A stretch of DNA of 64,000 nucleotides from Lujinxingia sediminis (GTDB lineage Bacteria > Myxococcota_A > Bradymonadia > Bradymonadales > Bradymonadaceae), in NCBI RefSeq assembly GCF_004005565.1, contig NZ_SADD01000005.1:1-64000 (forward strand), written 5' to 3'. Below are positions 8,301-16,855 of the stretch, one piece after another. A program made the position numbers and the translations under genes. Below the pieces are notes generated by a model. That model saw nothing but the letters and a program-made list of their open reading frames with translations. It was not told the origin of the DNA and searched no databases. Numbering within the stretch: the first letter of the stretch is position 1; each line of letters begins with the position of its first letter.

Positions 8301-10312
8301 CCAACGCCGGCGATAGCTTTCGGGAGTTTGCGCTGGTGCTGGCGGACTTTGCGCTCCTCTACGATGGGGATCGGCCGGTGAACCCGCCGATTCAAAAGGA
8401 AGAAGACCTGCCCTGGGCGATTGGGCATGAGGATGAGCCCCGGCCGGAGGCGATCTCGGCCAGCGATCCGGGCACGATGCTGATCAACTACCGTCAGGAG
8501 CCGCTGCCCCTGCGCGTGGGGGAGCAGGGGCCGCAGGGCTGGCAGCAGAAGGCCGGGGATGAGGGGGATATGGCGCAGGCGTTTAGCTCGGTGATTCACG
8601 GGGATCCGGCCACGCCGCTTTTGCGGGCGTACAGCGGGGACCGGGTGAAACTGCGTCTGGTGCAGGCCTCCCATGAGGAGCAGCACGTCTTCGGGGTGTT
8701 TGGCCAGAAGTGGTTGCGCGAGCCGGACCATCCGGACAGCGGGTATGTGGCCGCCCAGCAGATTGGCCTCTCGGAGAACTTCACCGCCGACCTGGGGCCG
8801 ATGGCGACGTCCTATGAGGAGGTGAGCGATTACCTCTACGGGAGCTTTCCGACCGACGACCTGTGGACCGGGATGTGGGGATTGCTAAGGGTGTTCCGTG
8901 ACGCGCAGCCCGACCTTCTGCCCCTGCCCGGCGAGGACGCGCGGGGCTTGCCGGGGCGCCCTCTGCGGGTGTGCCCGCCGGGAGCGCCGAAGCGGCGTTA
9001 TACGGTGCATGCGATCCTGGCCCGGGGGAACCTGCCCGACGACCGGCTCACCTACAACCCGACCTACGACCTCTATGATCCCGACGCCATTCTCTTTGTG
9101 AAGGAGGCGCATCTGGAGGACCTGCGGGCGGGGCGTCGGGCGCCGGAGCCCCTGGTGCTGCGGGCGGCGGCGGGAGAGTGCATCAAGGTGCGGCTGATCA
9201 ACGAGCTTCCCGAGGAGATGCCGCCCTCCTCGCTGCACTTCAATTTCAACCCGCCCATTGTGGATAAGTTCAATACCAACCAGATTCGCACCTCGAACCA
9301 CGTGTCCTTGCAGCCGCAATTTGTGACCCATGACGTCCATCGCGGCGGTGGGGCCAACGTGGGCTTCAACCGTGAGCAGACGGTGCCGCCCGGAGAGGAG
9401 CGTCGGTTTGACTGGTACGCCGGGGTGTGGTCGCAGGGCCGCAAGGGGATCGTGTCGACGCCGATTGAGTTCGGGGCGATCAATCTGCGCAGCATGGCCG
9501 ACGTGGTGAACCACGGGGTGCACGGGGCGATGGGGGCGTTGATCGTGGAGCCGCTGGGCGCCAGCTGGGTGAGCGACGCGGACACCGACGCCCAGGCCAC
9601 GGTGAGTTATGTGGATAGCTACGGGCATCAGCGCACCTTCCGCGAGTTCGTGATGGTGCTTCAGGACGAGCTCGCCCTCCACTCGGGAAACCCGGTCTTT
9701 CAGGGAGGCGATCCGCTGGAGCCGACGGTGCTGCGCAATAATGCGGGCGCCGATGACGCCGAGGATTCCGGGCATAAGGGCTTCAACTACCGCACCGAGC
9801 CGCTGTGGGCGCGTCTGGGGGTGCCCCCGGATTACGATCAGAACGGGCTCAATGATCTGCAGCAGGGCGACCTTTTGAGCTCGGCGGTGCATGGCGATCC
9901 GGCCACGCCGGTCTTTCGGGCCGAACCCGGCGACAACCTCCGGGTGCGGGTGCTGCTGCCCTCGGGGCATCCGCGTCAGCACGCGATCGGATTGTTGGGA
10001 GCGACCTGGCCGGTGGCCACGGCCCAGACCGGTTCGTTCTCGCAGGTGCTCGGTGCCAACGAGTCGACCTTCTACACCGGGACGGACGGGGGACTGGCGG
10101 CCGGCAAGGCCTCCAACCTGATACCGCTGCACGGAGCCGGAGGCCCCTTTAAGGTGCGCGGGGACTTTTTGCTCTTTGATCAGACCAGCCCCCACTTCTA
10201 CGGCGGCACCTGGGGGCTGATGCGGGTGGGGAATGGTCCGGTGCAGGATGTGGCGTCTGAGAATGCGCCGGTGGAGTCTGCGTCGGCGGACGATACCCCG
10301 GAGGAGCGCTGA
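5345..10312 (+). CDS. Giant multicopper oxidase lipoprotein (three two-cupredoxin repeats)
   Basis: A 1655-aa protein with a signal peptide and lipobox LVGSGC (Cys40). Three repeats of ~500 residues each begin with an RRY/TVHAI-like strand and a PLVLRA-x-GDCL motif, giving about six cupredoxin domains. Copper motifs sit only in the middle: HVFHLH (His488-His493) and HCHLYPH (542-548) in the second half of repeat 1, and HMH (834-836) plus HDH (933-935) in the first half of repeat 2. The matching positions elsewhere are degenerate (HFN, HFYGG, HVFGVFGQKW). The order is the reverse of ordinary oxidases, where HxH pairs come first. It probably oxidises a metal ion or organic substrate at the cell surface; very large oxidases of this kind include the manganese oxidase MnxG, but the substrate is not deducible. 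The stop overlaps the next ATG. Confidence 0.88.
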   Translation: MERYGYAAACVGRSFIRQTPSSWGLCLLAVALAGLVGSGCVDWNDEDNNAAGISQQEEGPRVVEGPGARRPGGKGRPGGPALPEPEEEPVSCERVIKADVVAIDQIYVYNRYGSYNPFGMMYALRRDVVALEGDTPGPGNARLRDGKRPRPLVLRANEGDCLDIQFENWLNPGQCRAPIEGNPAFFRSDRGPGECDQSDTPATRAVSVQVNGMQYLGIEDSGAHVGFNATRLVAPGEQANYRLYAEKEGTYLMRSMGAVTGGEGLGATTALGLFGAVNVQPRGARWFRSQITHEEMLRAARKVEDAEILNPDGTPQIDYNAEHQGVPVLSMLNAELEIVHSDLTAIIAGFEPTRNSPVYRGERAYREFTIIFHDEPKVVQAFEELDHNSTFKGLADHAGINYGIAGAGAMILGNRKGIGPNKECINCKFEEFFMASWPNGDPAMNVRLNEEGVAVEALWPDDPSNVYHSYVRDPVRFRNLHAGPRETHVFHLHGNQWLRSPDDDQSAYTDSQTIGPGEAFTYDIAHGGSGNRNLAPGDNIFHCHLYPHFAGGMWGLWRNHDVFEDGSIERYLPDGEIHCGTPTPALVPLPTRAIPPLPTYTKTRVYADGKMQDRPAMPGYPFYIAAVGGKRAPLNPLVHVEDGGLRRHLVMGAPEGGVVYGQRSPFDVIINEAHVKLLPDEGLPGEQDAMLYHEGAFPGAESATTPYGFPARAYPAYLPDGQPGQWFVNGQPRRKGAPFANPCPADAPARRYRMAAIETEIVTNKAGWRDPQGRIYVLEEDIDATLSGERPTEPLVIRANSGDCLEVELTNLMPTHLEEDDFQMFTQADMVGLHMHQVKFDMGSDGGMNGFNYENGSHSHEEVAMMVAAINAAGGAFVGGDGLDESGERVELELTPHARLGVMGAQTVQQVYWVDPVLDDEGNDRTVGASFFHDHMSAASWQQHGMYGMLVAEPAGSRWRDPQTGEMYGTRADGGPTSYRADILTANAGDSFREFALVLADFALLYDGDRPVNPPIQKEEDLPWAIGHEDEPRPEAISASDPGTMLINYRQEPLPLRVGEQGPQGWQQKAGDEGDMAQAFSSVIHGDPATPLLRAYSGDRVKLRLVQASHEEQHVFGVFGQKWLREPDHPDSGYVAAQQIGLSENFTADLGPMATSYEEVSDYLYGSFPTDDLWTGMWGLLRVFRDAQPDLLPLPGEDARGLPGRPLRVCPPGAPKRRYTVHAILARGNLPDDRLTYNPTYDLYDPDAILFVKEAHLEDLRAGRRAPEPLVLRAAAGECIKVRLINELPEEMPPSSLHFNFNPPIVDKFNTNQIRTSNHVSLQPQFVTHDVHRGGGANVGFNREQTVPPGEERRFDWYAGVWSQGRKGIVSTPIEFGAINLRSMADVVNHGVHGAMGALIVEPLGASWVSDADTDAQATVSYVDSYGHQRTFREFVMVLQDELALHSGNPVFQGGDPLEPTVLRNNAGADDAEDSGHKGFNYRTEPLWARLGVPPDYDQNGLNDLQQGDLLSSAVHGDPATPVFRAEPGDNLRVRVLLPSGHPRQHAIGLLGATWPVATAQTGSFSQVLGANESTFYTGTDGGLAAGKASNLIPLHGAGGPFKVRGDFLLFDQTSPHFYGGTWGLMRVGNGPVQDVASENAPVESASADDTPEER

Positions 10313-11982
10313 TGGGCACATCGCATCGATGGGCGGCGCTGGCCGTCGCCTCCGGGGTGCTGGCCACCGCCCTGGGGGTGGCCGCGGGAGGCACGCTGCT
10401 GATGGGTCATGCAGGCATGGGAGGGGCGTCCGCCGGCTCTTCCGGGGAGGCACCTTCCCGGGAGGCACCTCCCCGGGTGGCACCTCCCCGGGTGGCACCT
10501 TCCCGGGAGGCATCCACCACGTTCTCGGAGTTGGTGGCCGGGGTGATGACGCCGGCGTTGGATCTGGAGCGCGGCCATGCTCCCGAGGTCTGGGAGCATG
10601 AGGGAATGCATATCTCCTTGACGCTTGAGGCCGCCGAGCGCGGGCCGATCGCTCGTCTGAAGGTCACCGACGCCGAGAGCGGGGATCCGGTGCGGGGGTT
10701 AAAGCCCCGGGCCTGGCTGGATGGGCCGGGGGTGGATGGCCCGCTTAAGGGGGCAGCCTGTGGCGCCCGGGTGCAGGAGCTGAAGGAGGGTGGGCTTGCG
10801 GAGCGCGCGGAAGTCGATCTCAACGGGTTGCGCGTGATGCTGCTCAACGACGACCACACGTTGAGCGTGGTCAACCCGCAGATCGCGCTCAAACAGACCC
10901 GGCTTGAGGCGCTGCTGAGGCTTCCGGGGGAGGTGGCCGACTGGGTGCTGCATCCCGACGGGCGCTCGCTCTACCTGTCGATTCCCGAGTTAAGGCAGGT
11001 GCTGGTGGTGGAGACACAGGGTTTTAGGGTGGCGTCGACTCTGGCGCTCGAAGAGGCGCCGGGGGCGTTGGCGGTGTCACCCGATGGTCGGCATCTGTGG
11101 GTGGGGGGCGCCGGGGCCGAGGCGTCGGCGCTGCGTGTGATCGACACCTACGATGACCGGGTGGTGGAGGAGGTGGAGGTGGGGCCGGGGCCGCATCAGG
11201 TGGTGTTTTCGCATGGCGGCCACCGGGTGTGGGTGGCCGGGGAGTCTCTGGATGAGCTGGTGGCGATCGACGGGCCATCGAAGCGTCGGGTGGGGGCAGT
11301 AGAGGTCGGAACTGGCGTTGTGTCGGTGGGCCGGGGCGGATCAACGATCGCTGTGGCGCGGGAGGGCGGGGAGGTGCGTCTTTTTGATGTGCAGCGAGGC
11401 TCCGTGGCGAGGGTGCCGCTGGCGGCCGGCGTCGCGAGGCTGGATGTGGCGCCCGGGGGGCGTTGGGCCTTTGCGATGCAGCCGGGCCTCAAGCAGGTGA
11501 GCGTGATCGACCTTGCGCGAGCCACCTCGCCAGGGGCGTTTCGGGGAATCGAGGCGCCCGAGGAGGTCGTGTTTACCAAAAACTTTGCCTACATCGAGAG
11601 CGCGGCCGGCGCGCAGCTGGGGATGGTGGCGCTGGACGCTCTGGAAGGCCGCGAGCCGAGCCTGCAGTGGGTGTCGACCCGTGGGGTCGGCATGGCGCGT
11701 GGCGGGGGGGCTGGCTTGAGCGCGGTGCCCGGTCCTGATGGGCGCTCGCTCTTTGTGGCCTCCCCCGCGCAGCGGGCGATTATGGTGCTGGGGGAGGGGC
11801 AACGCGGGCTGCTGGGGCGGATCGACAACCGTGTGGGAACCCCGCGGGCGTTGTTGCTCCTGGATCGTTCGCTAAAGGAGGAGGCCCCGGGGGTGTACAG
11901 CACCGCCGCAGCGCTGGATCTGGCCAGCCCCCGGGCGCTCCGACTGGACCTGGGCGGCGGAATCGGGGCGTTTTGCTTCTGA
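10312..11982 (+). CDS. Membrane-anchored YVTN/WD-like beta-propeller protein
   Basis: A 556-aa protein starting inside the stop codon of the oxidase gene (TGATG), so the two are translationally coupled. An N-terminal hydrophobic segment (residues ~8-30) serves as signal or anchor. A low-complexity linker follows, then repeated blades such as WVLHPDGRSLYLS, LAVSPDGRHLWVGG and FSHGGHRVWVAG, the signature of YVTN/cytochrome-d1-type propellers. It probably faces the periplasm or outside and may assist or regulate the oxidase; that is inferred from coupling only. No heme motif is seen. Confidence 0.75.
   Translation: MGTSHRWAALAVASGVLATALGVAAGGTLLMGHAGMGGASAGSSGEAPSREAPPRVAPPRVAPSREASTTFSELVAGVMTPALDLERGHAPEVWEHEGMHISLTLEAAERGPIARLKVTDAESGDPVRGLKPRAWLDGPGVDGPLKGAACGARVQELKEGGLAERAEVDLNGLRVMLLNDDHTLSVVNPQIALKQTRLEALLRLPGEVADWVLHPDGRSLYLSIPELRQVLVVETQGFRVASTLALEEAPGALAVSPDGRHLWVGGAGAEASALRVIDTYDDRVVEEVEVGPGPHQVVFSHGGHRVWVAGESLDELVAIDGPSKRRVGAVEVGTGVVSVGRGGSTIAVAREGGEVRLFDVQRGSVARVPLAAGVARLDVAPGGRWAFAMQPGLKQVSVIDLARATSPGAFRGIEAPEEVVFTKNFAYIESAAGAQLGMVALDALEGREPSLQWVSTRGVGMARGGGAGLSAVPGPDGRSLFVASPAQRAIMVLGEGQRGLLGRIDNRVGTPRALLLLDRSLKEEAPGVYSTAAALDLASPRALRLDLGGGIGAFCF
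10441..10515 (+). repeat. Five tandem 15-bp repeats within the propeller gene
   Basis: Five consecutive 15-bp units of the form YCCCGGGWGGCACCT encode the Pro/Arg/Glu-rich linker after the N-terminal anchor of the propeller protein. Copy number could vary between strains without shifting the frame. Confidence 0.85.
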
Positions 11983-12179
11983 GGCCTCGGGAGCATGCAG
12001 GGCAGCAGTGCGCCTGTGTGCAAATTCGACGCGATGGGCGCTCCTGCATCCCGATGGGGGCGTGGCAAACCCCCGGCGATTGTGGCAACAGTGGACGCGC
12101 CGGGGCACCAGCGATGTTGCGATGGACAGGTCATGGCGGCCTTCTAAAGACATGTGTAGTGGACCAGGAGAGGTGATGT

Positions 12180-12473
12180 ATGAGCGACGATTCCTCCTTT
12201 GAACCTTTTGAGATCTTGAAACATCGCCTGCAGAACTACGCGAACGTCAACGCGTATGATCTGGCGGCGTTGAAGTCGAACCTTGAGAGGCAGGGCAACG
12301 AGGAGGTGCGGGCCATCTTCTGGCGAGAGCTCGATGCGACGATTGCCGGGGACGGGGTGACGCGGCACGCGTTTGAGGCGTTGACCGAGGGTGAGTTTGA
12401 GGATGACGCGGACTATGTGGCGTTTTTGAGTGCGCTGCGCGCCTATGTGTTTGAAGGGGGCCCGCTCCCCTGA
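12180..12473 (+). CDS. Small acidic protein of unknown function
   Basis: A 97-aa acidic, probably helical, cytoplasmic protein (SDDSSFEPFEILKHRLQNYA at the N-terminus). AGGAGAGGTG immediately upstream supports the start. No domain is recognised and there are no cysteines. It lies alone between the propeller gene and a porin gene. Base composition matches the neighbours. Confidence 0.6.
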   Translation: MSDDSSFEPFEILKHRLQNYANVNAYDLAALKSNLERQGNEEVRAIFWRELDATIAGDGVTRHAFEALTEGEFEDDADYVAFLSALRAYVFEGGPLP

Positions 12474-12663
12474 GTTGGCGACGACGACGCCAGGCTCGGG
12501 GGCGATGCGTTTTGGGGAGTATGAAGGGGGATATGTCGCCAGCGGGGAGCGAAGCGCCGGGGGATGAATACTTTTTTTCAGCGCTCTGTTGTCTACACCC
12601 CGGAGATTTTGTGTCATTTTCGTGACACGTGATGGTTGTCCCCTGTCTGGCACGGTGAGATGG

Positions 12664-13752
12664 ATGTGTAAAAAGGTGTTTGGTATCGCTGCGGCCGCCC
12701 TGGCGGCGGCGACGTTTTTTGTTCCCGGGGTGGCGTTGGGGCAGGAGGTGCCGGACCTCTCGATCACGTCGGAGGACGGTGACTTTTCGATCACCTTCAA
12801 CGGCGATTTTCAGCTGCGTTACGAGGTCAATGCCGAGGATCTGTCGGTGCAAAACGCCGGGTTTTTCATTCGGCGGTTGAGGCCGGCGATTGAGGCGCGG
12901 GCCTTTGGCAACCTGGTGATGAAGGTGGTCCCGGAGCTCAACCGGGGGGCTTCGCTTCGCGACGGCTGGGTGGCCTATGAGTTCTCCGATCACGTCATCG
13001 TGCAGGCCGGTCAGTTTGCGCCGCCTTTTAGCTGGGAGCGCGACAGCTCCAGCGACTACCACGTCTTTGTGGAGCGCTCGCTGGCGCACGGGGAGTTTCA
13101 GTGGGCCGACGGGCGCGATATTGGCGTGATGGTCGACGCGGATCCTAGCGACACCTTCCACCTGGAAGCCGGCATCTTCAACGGAGAAGGCCGCAATGCC
13201 ATGCCTTCGCCGGACGTCAGCCACGTGGTCACCGGGCGAGTCGCCGGGGCGCCGATCGGGGTGTACAGCGAGAGCGAGGCGCTGGTGGAGCCGGTGGCCG
13301 AGCCGACGTTGATTCTGGGGGCGGGGGCCTACTACGCGAACGCGTCGCGGGCCCGCGACTGGCTTGGAGACGATTCCAATCTGCGCGCCGCCTTGCTGGG
13401 GGCGACCGCCGACGCCTACCTGGCCATCGATCGGGTCACGCTGCAGGGGAGTTATTTTTTCCGGGACACACGCTCACCCGACGGCGCCTTTGATGGTTTT
13501 GTGGGCCAGGGCATGAACGCGCAGCTGGCGGTGCTGGCCGTGAAGCAGCGCCTGCTGCTGGCGGCCCGTTTCTCGCAGACCTATTTCGACGACGCTGCGC
13601 CGGTCACCAGCAACGATGAGGCCGCGCTGGCAGCTCAGATCTACCACCGGGGGCATCGCTCCAAGCTGCACGTGGAGGTGGGCGCGCGGGGGCTGGTTAA
13701 CGATGGGCCGCGTCAGGAGTTTTTGAGATTGCAGTATCAGTTTTTGTTTTGA
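12664..13752 (+). CDS. Outer-membrane porin, OprO/OprP-like
   Basis: A 362-aa protein with a signal peptide (FGIAAAALAAATFFVPGVALGQ region) followed by an amphipathic beta-strand pattern. Features include FNGDFQLRYEVN near the start, FFIRRLRPAIEARAFG, and a terminal aromatic strand ending LQYQFLF, as required for BAM-dependent insertion. The arrangement matches phosphate-selective porin O/P family members, although no lysine ladder can be judged from sequence. I chose the ATG at 12664, which begins directly with the signal peptide; an in-frame frame open from 12589 would add 25 unlikely residues. A second member of the family is at 53325-54809. Confidence 0.75.
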   Translation: MCKKVFGIAAAALAAATFFVPGVALGQEVPDLSITSEDGDFSITFNGDFQLRYEVNAEDLSVQNAGFFIRRLRPAIEARAFGNLVMKVVPELNRGASLRDGWVAYEFSDHVIVQAGQFAPPFSWERDSSSDYHVFVERSLAHGEFQWADGRDIGVMVDADPSDTFHLEAGIFNGEGRNAMPSPDVSHVVTGRVAGAPIGVYSESEALVEPVAEPTLILGAGAYYANASRARDWLGDDSNLRAALLGATADAYLAIDRVTLQGSYFFRDTRSPDGAFDGFVGQGMNAQLAVLAVKQRLLLAARFSQTYFDDAAPVTSNDEAALAAQIYHRGHRSKLHVEVGARGLVNDGPRQEFLRLQYQFLF

Positions 13753-13777
13753 GGCGCGGAGAACTCGCCACGTCATG

Positions 13778-13811
13778 AGCCCGGGACGGCGTTGCGTCCC
13801 GGGCTTTTTTT
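13778..13811 (+). terminator. Rho-independent terminator after the porin gene
   Basis: A perfect 10-bp stem (AGCCCGGGAC / GTCCCGGGCT) is followed by TTTTTT, 25 nt past the porin stop. Confidence 0.92.
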
Positions 13812-13935
13812 ATGCGTGTGATGCGCGTGCCCGGGGGAGGTTTGTTACGCCGTGAGCCATCGACGTCGGCGTCTGCTCACAGCGCCGTAAGGGGATGGCC
13901 AGGACAGCCCCCCGGCCGGGGCGCGCGTCATGGCG

Positions 13936-13956
13936 AGGTCAACGTGGGGTTGACCT
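13936..13956. promoter_or_regulatory. Perfect inverted repeat in the SEC-C gene B upstream region
   Basis: Arms AGGTCAAC (13936-13943) and GTTGACCT (13949-13956) with a 5-nt spacer. It lies 245-265 nt before the downstream start, so it is an operator candidate only. The arms share TTGACC with the palindrome near nrfHA (17489-17504), in the opposite orientation. Confidence 0.35.
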
Positions 13957-14200
13957 GAGGCCGAATCCGGTCGATGCTGCGCGTTCGCCGTAACCATTGT
14001 GCAGTACGCCGTCAGCTCTCCTCGGACGTCAGCTCATGCTGAGCCGCGAGCATCGCCTGATCGCGCACCAGCGTCTGAAGCACCGCAGAGATCATCATCT
14101 GCGGGATGGCCCGTGTCGCGTCATGCCCGCGTGTGAAGCGTCTGGTCATGAGAAGAGCCGGCGGCGTTGAACCGAACCGACCCCTTTTGGGAGGAACGCT

Positions 14201-15178
14201 ATGCGTCGAGTGAATCGTTGTGCGTTGGTTGTGCGGCCGTCGCAGCCTTTTGTGGACTGGGTGCGTCAGGTGGATCGTGACTATGCGGCGGGGCTGAGCG
14301 ATGAGGATCTGCTCGCCAGTGATGAGGTCTTTCTCACGCCGCTTTTTCATGTGCCTGAGGACACCGAGGAGTACCTGGAGAAGAACGCCACGCGGGTTTT
14401 TGAGGCGATGCTCCACCGGTGGTGTTACGACCCGAGGAAGTGGCCGAAAGAGCGGGGCTGGGGCGTCTTTCAGGAGTGGCTGAACTACGAGGTTGCCGTC
14501 GATTTGCATGATCTGCCCGCGGCGCCCTTGAGGCATGGCGAGCGAGCGTCGTACGGGGGCAAGGAGCCCGAGTTTGAGTTCTGGGAGAGCGTGCTCGACG
14601 ATTATGAAGAGCAGGTGCATCACGTGCGCTCCGAGGTGTGGTCCGACGGGCTCTTTCGGGAGTTTGAGGGGTCGCCGGAGGCAAACGCGCTGCAAACGCG
14701 CGTGGGTGGGGCGCGTCTGGTCCTGGATTATGTGCATGTGTACCGCAACGAGCCCTTTTCGGAGATCAACGCGGAGCTGCTGGAAGATGCGATGTTCAGC
14801 GCTCTTCAGCTGCGAGGCTTTGAGATCGGCCTGGATGGGGCGTCGATCGTCGAGGAGCTCAAGGCGCTCTTCGGGTATGTGCAGCGCGTGGTTGACTTTG
14901 AGCCGGCCGACGCCTGCCTGGAGCTTCTGAAGCGTGAGGGGCTGTCTGCGGAGTTGGACGCGGCGATGCAGGAGGCCGCCGATAAGCACGCCGCGAACAA
15001 GCGGGCCCGCAAGGCCGACGAGGAGCGGTTGGCTGCCGGTCAGGCGTTGCTCGCCAGCGGCCTCTGGGCGGGGCTTCAAAAGCCCTTCGTGGTCCGGGAG
15101 CCGGAGCTCGGACGTAACGATCCCTGCGCCTGTGGGAGCGGGAAGAAGTACAAGCGCTGCTGTTTGACCGTGTCCTGA
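14201..15178 (+). CDS. SEC-C motif protein, paralogue B
   Basis: A 325-aa paralogue of the protein at 3933-4880. It opens with [20 protein letters not shown], keeps the [17 protein letters not shown] segment and ends in [18 protein letters not shown], a complete SEC-C zinc motif. A perfect GGAGG lies 6 nt before the ATG. The middle ~200 residues have no known domain. Both copies are single-gene units with their own promoters, and their function is unknown. Confidence 0.82.
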   Translation: MRRVNRCALVVRPSQPFVDWVRQVDRDYAAGLSDEDLLASDEVFLTPLFHVPEDTEEYLEKNATRVFEAMLHRWCYDPRKWPKERGWGVFQEWLNYEVAVDLHDLPAAPLRHGERASYGGKEPEFEFWESVLDDYEEQVHHVRSEVWSDGLFREFEGSPEANALQTRVGGARLVLDYVHVYRNEPFSEINAELLEDAMFSALQLRGFEIGLDGASIVEELKALFGYVQRVVDFEPADACLELLKREGLSAELDAAMQEAADKHAANKRARKADEERLAAGQALLASGLWAGLQKPFVVREPELGRNDPCACGSGKKYKRCCLTVS

Positions 15179-15198
15179 GAGGGCTGGAGTCAGATCGC

Positions 15199-15233
15199 AA
15201 AAAGCCCCCGCTGCGCGAGCAGCGGGGGCTTTT
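15199..15233. terminator. Bidirectional terminator between SEC-C gene B and nrfA
   Basis: A 15-bp perfect stem (AAAAGCCCCCGCTGC and its complement) with a GCGA tetraloop, A-run on the left and T-run on the right. It lies between two convergent genes. Confidence 0.93.
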
Positions 15234-15266
15234 AACGTTCAGGTGGGCGCGTGTGCGCGCGCAACC

Positions 15267-16790
15267 TCAGTAGACGCCGGCCGGAGCTTGCTCAGCAGGC
15301 GTCACACCTTCGACGGGGGCGGGCTCGGGTTTGACGGGCTTCTCGGTGCCTACTTCGGAGCCTTCGACGTGCTCGGGGCGGGTGGCGCCTCTGGCTTCCA
15401 GGGCGGCGATGATGCGGCGCGCTTCGAGCTGAGCCTGGCGGGCCTGGTCGATGGCGTCGGCCAGCACGCGGGCGGCCTCTTGAGGCGCGTGGAAGCCGCG
15501 GGAGTTCTCCGAGTAGATCCAGTCGAGGCGGAACTGCGCTTCGCGGTGGAGCCTGTAGGCTTCGGCGAGGTCTTCGGGGGTGGCGCCCATGGCCCGGGCC
15601 AGGGCCAGGTCATCCATCATCTCGACGAGCGCGTTGGCGGCGCGGTCGATGAGTCCCTGGGTGGTGTCCTGGATGGTATGCACGCGTTGGCGAAGGTCGG
15701 ATTCGGAGCCGCCATGGCAGGTCATGCAGCTCGACGCCATATCGAGCAGCGGGGAGCGCACGTGGTGGTTGCTGACCTTCATCGCGCCCATGCGCTCATA
15801 GGGCATATGGCAGTCGGCGCAGGCCACGCCGGCAGCGGCGTGGGTGCCGGCGTTGTAGAGCTCAAACTCGGGGTGCTGGGCTTTGAGCATGGGGGTGCCG
15901 GTGTAGCCGTGGGTCCAGTCGTTGAAGCCGACCTCGTCGTAGTAGGCGATCTCGTCGTCGACGTTGATGCCCTGTGCCCAGGGGTAGATCACGTGCTTGT
16001 CCTGCGGATCGAAGTAGTATTCAACGTGGCACTGGCCGCAGACATAGGTGCGCATCTCCTGGCGGGAGGCGTCGCGGTTGACGTCGTAGTCTTCGATGCC
16101 GCGCTCATGCTTCATCAGCGCGGCGATGCCGGCTTTAAAGGCCGGGCGGCTCACGCGCAGGCTCATCGTCTCGGGGTTGTGGCAATCAACGCAGGCCACG
16201 GGGTGCTCAATGAGCTGCTCGCCGGAGTCGTCGACGATGTTGCGGGCCTCCTCGTAGGGCATACCGCTCATCTTCACAAAACCCGCCCAGACGTCGCCCT
16301 CGCCGGCGAAGCGGTAGGCGGGGATCACCGAGGCGTGGCAGTGCAGGCAGGCGCCGGGTTGCTGAAACTCGGTCACGCGCTCGGTCTCCTCCTGGTCGAG
16401 GAGCATGTAGGCGTGGCCGCGGGCCTCGCGGTAGTCGACGGCGAACGCATAGCCAGACCACATCTTTTTGAGCCAGGGATCTTTGTCGAGCTTCTGCATC
16501 GGCACCGCGCTGGAGCCCCCGTAGCGGGTGCGTTCATGGTCGACGGTGCGCATGTACGAGTCGTACTGATGCGGCCAGTTCTGCGCCCAGACTTTGGGGT
16601 CGACGGTCTCTTCGTCGACCTCGACGACGCGGTAGAAGGGGGTCTGACCTTCGGTGCGGCGCTCAAAGATGTTCATTAAGAGCGCGACGATGATGATGGT
16701 GACCCCGGCGGTGAGCGCCACAGCGATGATGTAGCCGCGTTGAAGAGGAAACTTTTTACGAGGGGGATCCGAAGAGGTCTGGCTCATCAT
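15267..16790 (-). CDS. nrfA: Ammonia-forming cytochrome c nitrite reductase catalytic subunit
   Basis: A 507-aa protein that reduces nitrite to ammonia with six electrons in the periplasm. An N-terminal helix (residues ~19-40) anchors or exports it. Five heme motifs are present: CLHCH (148-152), CVDCH, CGQCH, CADCH and CMTCH. Family hallmarks are CGQCHVEYYFD, PMLKAQHPEFE and SRP after the second heme. In E. coli the first motif is CWSCK, with Lys ligating the catalytic heme; here it is CLHCH, so His replaces Lys and no dedicated NrfEFG lyase should be needed. The start has two adjacent ATGs with GGAG just upstream. It lies 65 nt downstream of nrfH in the same operon. Confidence 0.95.
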   Translation of the reverse strand: MMSQTSSDPPRKKFPLQRGYIIAVALTAGVTIIIVALLMNIFERRTEGQTPFYRVVEVDEETVDPKVWAQNWPHQYDSYMRTVDHERTRYGGSSAVPMQKLDKDPWLKKMWSGYAFAVDYREARGHAYMLLDQEETERVTEFQQPGACLHCHASVIPAYRFAGEGDVWAGFVKMSGMPYEEARNIVDDSGEQLIEHPVACVDCHNPETMSLRVSRPAFKAGIAALMKHERGIEDYDVNRDASRQEMRTYVCGQCHVEYYFDPQDKHVIYPWAQGINVDDEIAYYDEVGFNDWTHGYTGTPMLKAQHPEFELYNAGTHAAAGVACADCHMPYERMGAMKVSNHHVRSPLLDMASSCMTCHGGSESDLRQRVHTIQDTTQGLIDRAANALVEMMDDLALARAMGATPEDLAEAYRLHREAQFRLDWIYSENSRGFHAPQEAARVLADAIDQARQAQLEARRIIAALEARGATRPEHVEGSEVGTEKPVKPEPAPVEGVTPAEQAPAGVY

Positions 16791-16855
16791 CAAACTCCAA
16801 AAGACGGGCGAGAAAAACGCGCTCAAGTCGTGGTGCGTACGAGGGGGACAAGGCG

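Noticed and set aside
6269-8731. 820-aa antisense frame within the multicopper oxidase gene
   Set aside because: The plus-strand frame has clear copper motifs and repeats; the antisense product has none.
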